6,600 nt of DNA from Gammaproteobacteria bacterium (lineage in GTDB: Bacteria; Pseudomonadota; Gammaproteobacteria; UBA6429; Thiohalophilaceae). The notes under the pieces were generated by a model, which saw nothing but the letters and a program-made list of their open reading frames with translations, did no database searches and was not told where the DNA came from. Every line of letters starts with the position of its first letter. Positions within the stretch are counted from its first letter, which is position 1. A program made the position numbers and the translations under genes. Where the stretch lies: NCBI GenBank assembly GCA_029880425.1, contig JAOUOK010000099.1, positions 1 through 6,600 on the forward strand, in the 5' to 3' direction. Below, piece after piece: positions 1-5,656 of the stretch.

Positions 1-590
1 TGCAAACCCACATCATCCATTCTCACAAGTAAGGCTACAACGCCATATACTGCGACGATTGCAATAAATGCAATTAAACTCACCACCATAATTTGAATAA
101 TAAATGCTTGCTCAAGTACGGTATCAAGGGCAATTACAATAATTTCTATAGAGAGAATAAAATCAGTTCGGATTGCAGATTTTATTTTTGCCGACTCTGA
201 ATTTAATATATGATTTTTATCCGCTGATTCACTCGCGGCAGGTTTATTTAATGGTTTACGGGTTAACCATTCATAAACTTTTTCTGCACCCTCATAGCTT
301 AAATAAGCCCCGCCTAGTAGCAAGATGGGAACAATTAACCCGGGCAAAAAGGCGCTGAGTAAAAAAGCAATGGGGAGAATTATGATCTTATTCAGTAATG
401 CACCTTTACTGATGGCCCAGATAACCGGTAACTCTCGTGAAGCATGAAAACCCGTGGCCTTCTCAGCATTAACTGCCAGGTCATCACCCAACAATGCCGC
501 TGTTTTTTTCGCAGCAACCTTACTCATTGCCGCTGTGTCATCAAGCAGCATTGCAACATCATCAAGTAGCGCTAGGATACCACCGGCCAT
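1..590 (-). CDS. DUF808 / YedI-family inner-membrane protein, 5' part (C-terminus beyond window)
   Basis: This reading frame is open from an ATG at 588-590 to the left edge, giving 196 residues with no stop; the family (E. coli YedI, about 300 aa) is longer, so roughly the last third is missing. The N-terminus MAGGILALLDDVAMLLDD, the segment AAKKTAALLGDDLAVNAE (about residues 26-43) and RELPVIWAISKGALLNK (52-68) match my recollection of YedI closely, as does the later SAIRTDFILSIEI (138-150). Hydrophobic segments lie near residues 67-96 and 144-186. The first part is predicted cytosolic or amphipathic. The function of the family is unknown; it is an integral inner-membrane protein. A Shine-Dalgarno-like AGGA sits about 7 bases before the ATG, supporting this start. 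The gene is transcribed away from the DUF2784 gene, so the AT-rich 591-747 interval must serve both. Two open frames on the opposite strand are shadows. Confidence 0.93.
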   Translation of the reverse strand, partial: MAGGILALLDDVAMLLDDTAAMSKVAAKKTAALLGDDLAVNAEKATGFHASRELPVIWAISKGALLNKIIILPIAFLLSAFLPGLIVPILLLGGAYLSYEGAEKVYEWLTRKPLNKPAASESADKNHILNSESAKIKSAIRTDFILSIEIIVIALDTVLEQAFIIQIMVVSLIAFIAIVAVYGVVALLVRMDDVGL

Positions 591-747
591 TTTTTATCCT
601 GAATATTTTGTTATATACAATATTAAAATACTAACCTATTTATACTCTCTAGCTAAACAATATTATTGCTTATACATGTTGCTATACTATTAATAACTAC
701 TAAAACGATAATATCTTCACATAAATTCTTTGCTATAGGTGAGGAAA
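591..747. promoter_or_regulatory. divergent intergenic region with candidate plus-strand -10 elements
   Basis: This 157-base, very AT-rich interval separates the divergent DUF808 and DUF2784 genes and must hold both promoters. On the plus strand the hexamer TATACT occurs twice, at 641-646 and 683-688, each a good sigma-70 -10 match, but neither has a convincing TTGACA-like -35 at 16-18 bases. No clear promoter can be named for the minus strand. The assignment is therefore inferred from gene arrangement plus -10-like hexamers, which arise often by chance in such AT-rich DNA. Confidence 0.35.
737..742 (+). promoter_or_regulatory. Shine-Dalgarno that decides the DUF2784 start
   Basis: AGGTGA lies 5 bases before the ATG at 748. 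An in-frame GTG at 739 overlaps this motif and so would leave no room for its own ribosome-binding site. I therefore start the protein at ATG 748 and not at the GTG. Confidence 0.7.
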
Positions 748-1146
748 ATGGATTCATCTTTTTTATATTTATTAGCGGCTGATGCCATTCTCTACCTGCA
801 TGTCTTGATTGCGATGTTTATTATTATTGGTCTTATTCTTATATTTGCTGGAAAAGCATTTTCCTGGGGCTGGATTTATAACCCATGGTTTCGATTAATC
901 CACTTACTCACGATTAGTATTGTCGTCATCCAGTCCTGGTTCGGTATTATTTGCCCCTTTACTACCCTTGAAATGGAATTACGTAGCAAGGCTGGTGATG
1001 CTGTTTATTCTGGTACTTTTATTTCACACTGGTTAGAAACGATTTTATATTACCAGGCACCCGCATGGGTCTTTATTGTTTGTTATACCGTATTTGGCAT
1101 AATAGTTTTTGCCAGCTGGTTTCTTATTCGCCCACGTCCTTTTTAG
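748..1146 (+). CDS. DUF2784 family small membrane protein
   Basis: This 132-residue protein has about three hydrophobic helices (near residues 13-35, 50-70 and 106-126) and no signal peptide, so it is predicted to sit in the inner membrane. Family recognition rests on the YLHVLIAMFIIIG segment after LLAADAILY (residues 8-28), the ICPFTTLE motif (68-75), the following AGDAVYSGTFISHWLE (82-97) and the overall length, all typical of DUF2784. The biochemical role of this family is not known. The start is set at the ATG preceded by AGGTGA; a GTG three codons upstream is less likely. It appears monocistronic: it diverges from the DUF808 gene and ends about 90 bases before a bidirectional terminator shared with the convergent metal cluster. 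Confidence 0.88.
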   Translation: MDSSFLYLLAADAILYLHVLIAMFIIIGLILIFAGKAFSWGWIYNPWFRLIHLLTISIVVIQSWFGIICPFTTLEMELRSKAGDAVYSGTFISHWLETILYYQAPAWVFIVCYTVFGIIVFASWFLIRPRPF

Positions 1147-1236
1147 CTAAGGTTACTCATATCAGAAGCGTGATAATTATTGTTCTGTAACTATGCTCAT
1201 TAACGAGGTACACATGTTCACATATTAGCCGTTAGA

Positions 1237-1263
1237 AAAAAGGCCGGGGTAACCGGCCTTTTT
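1237..1263. terminator. bidirectional intrinsic terminator
   Basis: A perfect 11-bp inverted repeat, AAAAAGGCCGG / CCGGCCTTTTT (1237-1247 and 1253-1263), encloses a 5-base GGTAA loop. Its GC core is flanked by an A-run on one side and a T-run on the other, so it can terminate in either direction. It lies between the stop codons of the convergent DUF2784 gene (+) and the DUF6488-like gene (-), and ends the latter only 9 bases after its stop codon. Confidence 0.9.
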
Positions 1264-1272
1264 CTTTACATC

Positions 1273-1647
1273 TTACTTACCTGTGTAATTTGCAGCAATG
1301 TAATGCCCGTCTAAACTATAAAAGATATACAATGTTTGTTTTGATTTATCTCTTAACTTCGTATTATTAAAGCTGACTACCCACTCCGGCCCTTTAGAAA
1401 AGGTTTTTTTCTCTGCTTTAGCAGGTTTTATTCCTTGCCAGCTGTTATCAATGACACCTTTTTTAACCAGCCCATTCAGCATACTGAGGGCTCGTTTCTT
1501 TGCCTCATTGCTATCAATAGGTCCATGTGAATGAGCCTGGTTACTATGGCCACCGTCTTTATCATGACTATGACCTGTTCCTGCATGTGCAGGAAAAACA
1601 AATGCCATCGAGACAAGTAATAGATATAGATTTGCTAATTTTTTCAT
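1273..1647 (-). CDS. exported His-rich protein, DUF6488-like
   Basis: The 124-residue product begins with a Sec signal peptide (MKK, a hydrophobic stretch, then FPAHA with probable cleavage after residue 22). The mature N-terminus is His-rich (GTGHSHDKDGGHSNQAHSHG, His at 26, 28, 34, 39 and 41), a likely metal-binding tail. The rest is a compact domain with KGVIDNSWQGIK (63-74), KTFSKGPEWVVSF (81-93) and KQTLYIFYSLDGHYIAANYTGK in two adjacent stretches to the C-terminus. I recall this pattern as DUF6488, small periplasmic proteins often near metal transporters; the name is from memory. The exact metal and role are unknown. It follows the HupE/UreJ-like gene by 18 bases with its own GGAG ribosome-binding site, so it is the last gene of the operon. 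I infer a periplasmic metal chaperone or buffer. Confidence 0.8.
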   Translation of the reverse strand: MKKLANLYLLLVSMAFVFPAHAGTGHSHDKDGGHSNQAHSHGPIDSNEAKKRALSMLNGLVKKGVIDNSWQGIKPAKAEKKTFSKGPEWVVSFNNTKLRDKSKQTLYIFYSLDGHYIAANYTGK

Positions 1648-1665
1648 TATTTTCTCCGGAAACTT

Positions 1666-2466
1666 TTAATATAACGAGTCGTGCGTTGATTGTTGTTTTA
1701 CCTGTTTAGCGCGTATTTCTTCCATGCGAATATGTTCGTGCGCATGGTTATCAGCACTAAAGCCAAATTCATCAGGATCTGAAACATGACTATAGCCATG
1801 CATTTGCATGGTAAAGAGATAAAAACCCGCCACGATTAAAAACATATTCGATACCCGGCTAAAGGGTTGAAAACTTTCACTCTTACGCCAACCCGCGAGC
1901 ACCAACAACATCACGCTTAATGCCAGGATCTGACCCAGCTCTATCCCGACGTTAAATGAAATAATATTCATCAACAGCTGGTCTTCACTTAAGGGCAGTT
2001 GTTGTAAGCGGGTCGATAACCCCAGTCCATGGATTAAACCCAACACGACGATCATAAACAGCAAGTTAGGCGAACTGACCTGCCAGTACTTTTTAAAACC
2101 ATCAATATTTGCAAACGCGATATAGGCGACACTCAAACCTATCACGGCATCAATTAAAAAGTAGTTGATTTGCAGTCCCGTAAAAGTAGCATAGATAAGC
2201 GTAGCGCTGTGCCCAAGGGTAAACGCCGTTATGTATTTCACGATATCTCTAAATTTCGTTAAGAAAAAGATGATGCCAAATACAAATAACAGGTGGTCGT
2301 AGCCCGATAACATGTGGGTGGCGCCTATCCATAAGTAACTCAGGTTACCGCCATCAATAATTGATTGCTTTTCCGCCTCCGACATACCATGGCCAAATGC
2401 CTGGCTCACAAGCAGCATTGCCACAATAGCCAGTAGCCATTGTGACTGTTTTAATTTTAAAAACAT
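1666..2466 (-). CDS. HupE/UreJ-family metal permease
   Basis: This 266-residue protein begins with a signal-like hydrophobic segment ending SQAFG, with probable cleavage before His26-Gly27, giving an N-terminal His in the mature chain, a pattern I recall from this family. The family signatures are HMLSGYDHLLFVFG (51-64), FTLGHSATL (82-90), GLIHGLGLSTRLQQLPL (143-159) and FNVGIELGQ (171-179). These place His and Asp residues inside membrane helices, and about six such helices follow the leader. Characterised HupE/UreJ proteins carry nickel or cobalt into cells; the specificity here is not readable. The C-terminal tail is His-rich (His223, 227, 241, 243 and 245). The start is ATG 2466, preceded by TGAGG at 6 bases; an in-frame GTG at 2502 and an ATG at 2478 would add up to 12 residues that spoil the leader. 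It lies between two His-rich exported proteins, supporting a metal-handling operon. Confidence 0.88.
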   Translation of the reverse strand: MFLKLKQSQWLLAIVAMLLVSQAFGHGMSEAEKQSIIDGGNLSYLWIGATHMLSGYDHLLFVFGIIFFLTKFRDIVKYITAFTLGHSATLIYATFTGLQINYFLIDAVIGLSVAYIAFANIDGFKKYWQVSSPNLLFMIVVLGLIHGLGLSTRLQQLPLSEDQLLMNIISFNVGIELGQILALSVMLLVLAGWRKSESFQPFSRVSNMFLIVAGFYLFTMQMHGYSHVSDPDEFGFSADNHAHEHIRMEEIRAKQVKQQSTHDSLY

Positions 2467-2472
2467 AAAAAA

Positions 2473-2477
2473 CCTCA
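2473..2477 (-). promoter_or_regulatory. Shine-Dalgarno that decides the hupE-like start
   Basis: On the minus strand TGAGG is followed by six T residues and then ATG 2466, an ideal spacing. It overlaps the alternative in-frame ATG at 2478. This favours the shorter protein with a clean signal-type leader. Confidence 0.65.
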
Positions 2478-2488
2478 TAACAATATTA

Positions 2489-2510
2489 CAGAACGCATAC
2501 ACGCGTCCTG
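2489..2510 (-). other. intercistronic mRNA hairpin ahead of the hupE-like start
   Basis: On the minus strand CAGGACGC, a 6-base loop and GCGTTCTG can form an 8-bp stem with a single G-U pair. It lies in the 71-base gap between the His-rich small protein and the HupE/UreJ-like gene, ending 12 bases before the Shine-Dalgarno. No U-run follows, so it is not a standard terminator. It could be a processing or stability element or modulate translation; its role is inferred only from position. Confidence 0.45.
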
Positions 2511-2537
2511 CTGTAAAAATATAAATTTATTTAATTG

Positions 2538-2960
2538 TTATGAGAATAGTGGCGGTGCGCGTAAGCGTGTTAAGGAATACTGGTGATAAGACTGGTAGAT
2601 ACCAGGTTGATAAGTATTAACGATTCTTTTTGAAAATGTTTGTGGTTTAAAATTTTTCCACAACGTGGTTGGAATGACCGCAAAAAGTTTTCCCGGATTA
2701 CCGTGGAACTGAGTAGAAACATACTCAAGCTCAACCACCTTATTACTATCAACATGAGAAAGCGTTTCATCCGCGACATCAATCACATCTCCGTGATGAC
2801 TTGCTAACCGGTGCTGATGAACCGTGGCAGCATGTTGATGTTGAGCACCATGATGTTCATGCTCACCTGCAAGATGAATATGTGTAGTCGACCACTGCAA
2901 AAATAATAAAGCAGTAATCAGGCTAAATAACAGGGGTTGACTGGAACAGAGTTTTCTCAT
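2538..2960 (-). CDS. exported His-rich small protein, first gene of the metal cluster, family not recognised
   Basis: This is a 140-residue protein with an N-terminal hydrophobic segment (about residues 9-24) after a basic MRK start, so it is a signal peptide or a single anchor. Eleven histidines fall between residues 27 and 56 (HIHLAGEHEHHGAQHQH, then VHQH and SHHG), an obvious metal-binding stretch. The remainder is moderately basic and ends RLRAPPLFS, a C-terminal RAPP-type ending that I associate loosely with small proteobacterial metal-operon proteins. I cannot assign a family. It is 71 bases upstream of the HupE/UreJ-like gene on the same strand and directly downstream of a good promoter. 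The start is the ATG at 2960; an in-frame TTG four codons upstream is possible. The ribosome-binding site is weak for either. I infer an extracytoplasmic metal-binding or delivery partner of the permease. Confidence 0.72.
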   Translation of the reverse strand: MRKLCSSQPLLFSLITALLFLQWSTTHIHLAGEHEHHGAQHQHAATVHQHRLASHHGDVIDVADETLSHVDSNKVVELEYVSTQFHGNPGKLFAVIPTTLWKNFKPQTFSKRIVNTYQPGIYQSYHQYSLTRLRAPPLFS

Positions 2961-2988
2961 CAATATGATCAATTAATTATTTGGCTAG

Positions 2989-3016
2989 AGTATAACTAAA
3001 AAAAGCAAAGAAACAA
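2989..3016 (-). promoter_or_regulatory. sigma-70-type promoter of the metal cluster
   Basis: On the minus strand TTGTTT (3011-3016) and TATACT (2989-2994) are separated by 16 bases. The predicted transcription start near 2982 leaves a leader of only about 22 bases before ATG 2960. No convincing Zur, Fur or NikR operator could be recognised around it, although the adjacent DNA is AT-rich enough to hide one. Confidence 0.6.
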
Positions 3017-3328
3017 TTCGAGTATTTCTCATAATTATAATTTTTCGGAAACACCCCATATATTTATCAATTTAGTTTTATTAGAAACATTTACTTAAAA
3101 ACTCGTATTTTTAACTTAACCTGTCCCTTTGCCGAGTATAAATATACCTGGTCGATATTATAGGCACAATAACCATGTTATTTATATGTTATATTGCAGC
3201 CCAGCAGCTTTAAATAGTCTAATATATAAAAGCTGGTGCTAAAAAATACAATTTTCACAGCATAAATCAGTATCAGCTAATATAAAAATGGAACTTGTCT
3301 AATTTATTTATATAATATTTTCAATATG

Positions 3329-3365
3329 TTAGCGCTAATTGCGGTAAAAATATGGCTTATTAGCG
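3329..3365. repeat. palindrome TTAGCGCTAA with a repeated half-site (possible operator)
   Basis: The perfect 10-bp palindrome TTAGCGCTAA (3329-3338) is followed by a second copy of the half-site TTAGCG at 3360-3365. The copies start 31 bases apart, close to three helical turns on one DNA face. It lies about 80-120 bases upstream of the DsrC-family start codon, a fitting place for a regulator. No regulator is identified. Confidence 0.35.
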
Positions 3366-3447
3366 TGATCTGATGTGGTCTTTCAAAATATTTCCTGATA
3401 AAATTAGTCAACTTTAACAACTTATTTGAAATATTAAGGTACAAACA

Positions 3448-3783
3448 ATGGAAGCAGTAGTAGACGGCAAAACAATTGAGCTATCAGAAGCAGGCTGGTT
3501 ATTAAATCTTGACGAGTGGAGTGAAGGTTTAGCTGAGCAAATCGCTATTAACGAAAATGTTGGTGAACTTACTGAAGAACATTGGAATATCATCAACCTT
3601 GCTCGTGAATATTTCGAAGAAAATGGCAGTGTTTGCGAACCACGTAAATTCTCGAAGCTCATGCAAAATAAATATGACAAAGATCATTCTAGTCAAAAAT
3701 ACATTTACTCATTATTCCCTACGGGTTTGATTAAATGTGCAAATAAAATTGCAGGCTTACCACGTCCTAAAGGCTGTAGCTAA
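3448..3783 (+). CDS. DsrC/TusE-family sulfur-relay protein, atypical paralogue
   Basis: This 111-residue protein is the usual DsrC/TusE length (about 105-115) and soluble. Family features run in order: VDGKTIELSEAGWLLNLDEW (5-24), LTEEHWNIINLAREYFEE (41-58), KYIYSLFPTG (84-93) and the C-terminal arm KIAGLPRPKGCS. Family members carry sulfur on the penultimate cysteine, here Cys110, either for dissimilatory sulfite reductase (DsrC) or tRNA 2-thiouridine synthesis (TusE). The second redox cysteine of true DsrC, just before KIAGLP, is Asn99 here; TusE also lacks it. Instead there is Cys97 two residues earlier, plus Cys63. The N-terminal half resembles DsrC more than TusE. AAGG sits 8 bases before ATG 3448. 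The gene stands alone, with no dsrAB or tusBCD neighbours and its own terminator. I infer a TusE-like or accessory sulfur-carrier paralogue. Confidence 0.88.
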   Translation: MEAVVDGKTIELSEAGWLLNLDEWSEGLAEQIAINENVGELTEEHWNIINLAREYFEENGSVCEPRKFSKLMQNKYDKDHSSQKYIYSLFPTGLIKCANKIAGLPRPKGCS

Positions 3784-3807
3784 GCTATACAATTTTAAGC
3801 AATATTT

Positions 3808-3837
3808 AAAAAAGGAACGCAAATGCGTTCCTTTTTT
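3808..3837 (+). terminator. intrinsic terminator of the DsrC-family gene
   Basis: GGAACGC / GCGTTCC (3814-3820 and 3825-3831) encloses the 4-base loop AAAT. The stem is extended by six A-T pairs from flanking A and T runs, and nine T residues follow the GC stem on the plus strand. It starts 25 bases after the stop codon and makes the gene monocistronic. Confidence 0.92.
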
Positions 3838-3871
3838 TTTGGATAATATATTCTTTATTACGAATCTTTCT

Positions 3872-3877
3872 TATACT
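3872..3877 (+). promoter_or_regulatory. possible -10 element of the repeat-protein/HbpS-like pair
   Basis: TATACT lies 29 bases upstream of ATG 3907 and after the preceding terminator, where a new promoter is required. The -35 region at 16-18 bases upstream is poor, so only the -10 is suggested. Confidence 0.4.
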
Positions 3878-3906
3878 CAAAAGTGAATTCAAAAGAGAAA
3901 GATATT

Positions 3907-4461
3907 ATGGCTAATATTCCTTCGCAAGAAGAACAAATCAGGAAATCACATGCGGTACTCATTCACCAGGTTGTCCATGCCTGCCAGAATGACACCGCAA
4001 AAGCACAACTTAAACCCATGCTCGATATGGCGAGTCAACAAAACTGGCACGAACTTGTTGCTACCATTAATAAAATTGTTGCCGGTGACAGGGGGGAAAC
4101 CCTGCTCAATGGCCTTGATGATGAAGACCAGGTCATTATCAGGAGTATCCTGATGGGATTACAAAACCCTGCATCCTTGCCCGATGTAGAACAACAGGCT
4201 GATCCCACCATGGCAGCGCCCGGTTTAGCTAGCATGATTAATGCTGCTTGCCGCGGAGATGCACAGGCATTACAGGCGGCTTCATTTATGGCCGAACAAA
4301 TGACCGCGACCCATGGTGATATGCGTCAGCTTGGCGGGATGATGAAGCGCCTGATAGATGGTGAACGTGATCCCAAGGTATTAACAAAAAAAATGTCCGC
4401 AAATGGAAAACAACTTGTTATGCAACTACTGGAAGAGCTCGGTAAGCTAAGCGATCAATAA
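3907..4461 (+). CDS. soluble helical protein of two tandem repeats, function unknown
   Basis: This 184-residue protein has no signal peptide or membrane segment and is rich in Ala, Met, Gln and Leu, suggesting an all-helical fold. Two segments align with each other: about residues 18-86 and 106-178. Shared positions include the opening Ala-Cys followed by Asp (ACQND at 25-29, ACRGD at 114-118), a mid-repeat Met-Ala-x-Gln region, the I-x(2-3)-G-[DE]-R element (AGDRGETLL, DGERDPKVL) and a closing helix with Leu pairs (RSILMGL, MQLLEEL). A linker of about 20 residues rich in Pro and Gln joins them. The pattern reminds me of short helical repeats in some bacterial multi-domain TPR/NTPase proteins, but I cannot name a family. 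The start is ATG 3907 with a purine-rich GAGAAAG upstream; an upstream GTG in frame at 3883 is less likely. It is followed after 22 bases by the HbpS-like gene, probably in one transcript. Confidence 0.7.
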   Translation: MANIPSQEEQIRKSHAVLIHQVVHACQNDTAKAQLKPMLDMASQQNWHELVATINKIVAGDRGETLLNGLDDEDQVIIRSILMGLQNPASLPDVEQQADPTMAAPGLASMINAACRGDAQALQAASFMAEQMTATHGDMRQLGGMMKRLIDGERDPKVLTKKMSANGKQLVMQLLEELGKLSDQ

Positions 4462-4483
4462 GATACATTAAAAGGGGAAAATC

Positions 4484-4987
4484 ATGAAAAATATACTTAA
4501 AAAATTATCATTAATCACACTCATGCTTGGTTTATCAACGGGCTCTTATGCCGCCGATGAATCCATGACAGTCTCAATAAAACGCATGAAGATGGAAACC
4601 GCCTTACGTATTGCACAAGCGGCAATAAAAGCATGCCGAAAAGAAGGCGTACAAATTGCCGTGACGGTTGTGGATCGTAGTGGTCAAACCCAGGTGGTAT
4701 TACGTGATGTTTTAGCCATGGATATTACTTTGCCAATCAGCAAACAAAAAGCACACACCGCTATGGCTTTTAATTCGGCGTTATCGGCAATCGAAAACCG
4801 TTTTACCAAGCCACACCAGGTACCAAAAATTGATGGACTGGTTATGAGCGCCGGTGGTATCCCAATTAATATCGGTGGTTCAATCCTTGGTGGTATCGGG
4901 GTAAGTGGTGCACCTTCCGGGGAAGTCGATGAAAAATGCGCGACTGCCGGTTTAGATGCGGTACGTGATGATTTAGAAATGGAATAA
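4484..4987 (+). CDS. exported GlcG/HbpS-family (heme-binding-like) protein
   Basis: The product is 167 residues. A Sec signal peptide (MKNILKK, hydrophobic core, GSYA with probable cleavage after residue 23) sends it to the periplasm. The mature part is one GlcG/HbpS (DUF336) domain: MTVSIKRMKMETALRIAQAA (28-47), VTVVDRSGQTQVVLRDV (60-76), SKQKAHTAMAF (86-96) and the signature AGGIPI (123-128) followed by GGIGVSGAPSGEVDEKCA (136-153). Streptomyces HbpS binds heme and senses redox stress extracellularly; other members are uncharacterised, so a heme role here is an inference from family only. AGGGG lies 6 bases before the ATG, an excellent ribosome-binding site. It is second in a two-gene operon after the tandem-repeat protein. 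No intrinsic terminator follows; its stop is 2 bases from the stop of the convergent hydrolase gene. Confidence 0.88.
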   Translation: MKNILKKLSLITLMLGLSTGSYAADESMTVSIKRMKMETALRIAQAAIKACRKEGVQIAVTVVDRSGQTQVVLRDVLAMDITLPISKQKAHTAMAFNSALSAIENRFTKPHQVPKIDGLVMSAGGIPINIGGSILGGIGVSGAPSGEVDEKCATAGLDAVRDDLEME

Positions 4988-4989
4988 TT

Positions 4990-5619
4990 TTATTCTTTTT
5001 CTAAGAAGTTAATAATTATCTTTATTACTTTATTTGATACTAATAATAAAAAATGACTGCGTGGAACCGTGTGAAACTCAGCTGCATTATCCAGCAGGGT
5101 TTCACCCAGGTTCACGGTACCATCATGCGGTTTCTGCATTACTTTAGCGGCAAACAATTGCCCTGCACCGGGCCCTTTCGTTCCGGCTATAACACACACT
5201 GTTCTTTTAATACTTTCTTTCGGTGTATCACCAAGCAGACCTTTGATTACCGATTTTCCCAGTAAAAATTTCATCAACTTATTGTTATGTAAATAAGCCG
5301 CGGCTGCACTGCCATTAACAGGTGAACCTATTAACACCACCTTACCCGGTTGTTTTATTTTATAACTGGCAAATAAATGTGCTAACACGATACCGCCCAA
5401 ACTATGGGCAACAAAATGGACAACCGGGCTATCGATTTTTGATACGAACTGAAACAGGCTTGCCGCGTTTTGCTCGGGGGATTTAAAAATACTGGGATAA
5501 TGAAACTGGCAAACCTGGTACCCCTGGCGCATGAGTCTATAGCGAATAAAGAGTAATTCAGGCCCTTTCATCCACAGGCCATGAACCAGGACAACCACTT
5601 CTTTGCTATGCGTATTCAT
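4990..5619 (-). CDS. alpha/beta-hydrolase, lipase/esterase-like
   Basis: With the ATG at 5619 the protein has 209 residues and no signal peptide, so it is predicted cytosolic. It carries the oxyanion-region HG of VVVLVHGLW (8-16), a nucleophile elbow AHSLGG (71-76, Ser73), a probable catalytic Asp166 in PHDGTVNLGET (164-174) and His189 in RSHFLLL (187-193), so the triad appears complete. The domain resembles small bacterial lipase/PGAP1-like hydrolases; the substrate cannot be told. The start is uncertain: in-frame GTGs exist at 5628 (AGGG 4 bases upstream) and 5640, adding 3 or 7 residues. It lies about 40 bases downstream of the adk terminator, so expression comes from readthrough or a promoter I cannot see. 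It converges tail-to-tail with the HbpS-like gene. Confidence 0.85.
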   Translation of the reverse strand: MNTHSKEVVVLVHGLWMKGPELLFIRYRLMRQGYQVCQFHYPSIFKSPEQNAASLFQFVSKIDSPVVHFVAHSLGGIVLAHLFASYKIKQPGKVVLIGSPVNGSAAAAYLHNNKLMKFLLGKSVIKGLLGDTPKESIKRTVCVIAGTKGPGAGQLFAAKVMQKPHDGTVNLGETLLDNAAEFHTVPRSHFLLLVSNKVIKIIINFLEKE

Positions 5620-5656
5620 GATAGACACTTTACCCTGCACTATTATTTATGCAATA

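Larger units (their letters stand above)
2961..3447. other. 487-base AT-rich non-coding region between divergent genes
   Basis: No credible protein gene is present on either strand; only frames of 12-15 codons without ribosome-binding sites occur. The left end holds the metal-cluster promoter. Around 3205-3235 a 7-bp inverted repeat CAGCTTT / AAAGCTG spans a 17-base loop. At 3329-3338 there is a perfect palindrome TTAGCGCTAA. The right end must hold the promoter of the DsrC-family gene, but I cannot pick a convincing -35/-10 pair. The remainder shows nothing I recognise. Confidence 0.6.

Noticed and set aside
173..693. Two plus-strand open frames (61 and 79 codons)
   Set aside because: They are mostly or wholly antisense to the strongly supported DUF808/YedI gene; their sequences have no family features and one merely mirrors its Ala/Ser-rich coding.
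2570..2782. Minus-strand 70-codon frame inside the His-rich protein gene
   Set aside because: It overlaps the His-rich gene on the same strand in another frame and has no ribosome-binding site or recognisable content.
3020..3050. AT-rich near-palindrome resembling a Zur or Fur box upstream of the metal-cluster promoter
   Set aside because: The symmetry breaks after about 8 bases and the match to the Zur core is poor; in such AT-rich DNA this is expected by chance.
3175..3412. Tiny plus-strand frames of 12-15 codons starting at ATGs in the long spacer, one hydrophobic
   Set aside because: None has a Shine-Dalgarno and all are of chance length, so I do not call leader peptides.
3414..3680. 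Minus-strand 88-codon frame opposite the DsrC-family gene
   Set aside because: It is antisense to a clearly conserved gene, with Ser/Cys-rich shadow composition.
4035..4235. Short frames on both strands within the tandem-repeat gene, including 3950-4153
   Set aside because: They are out-of-frame shadows; the repeat structure of the main frame supports that frame instead.
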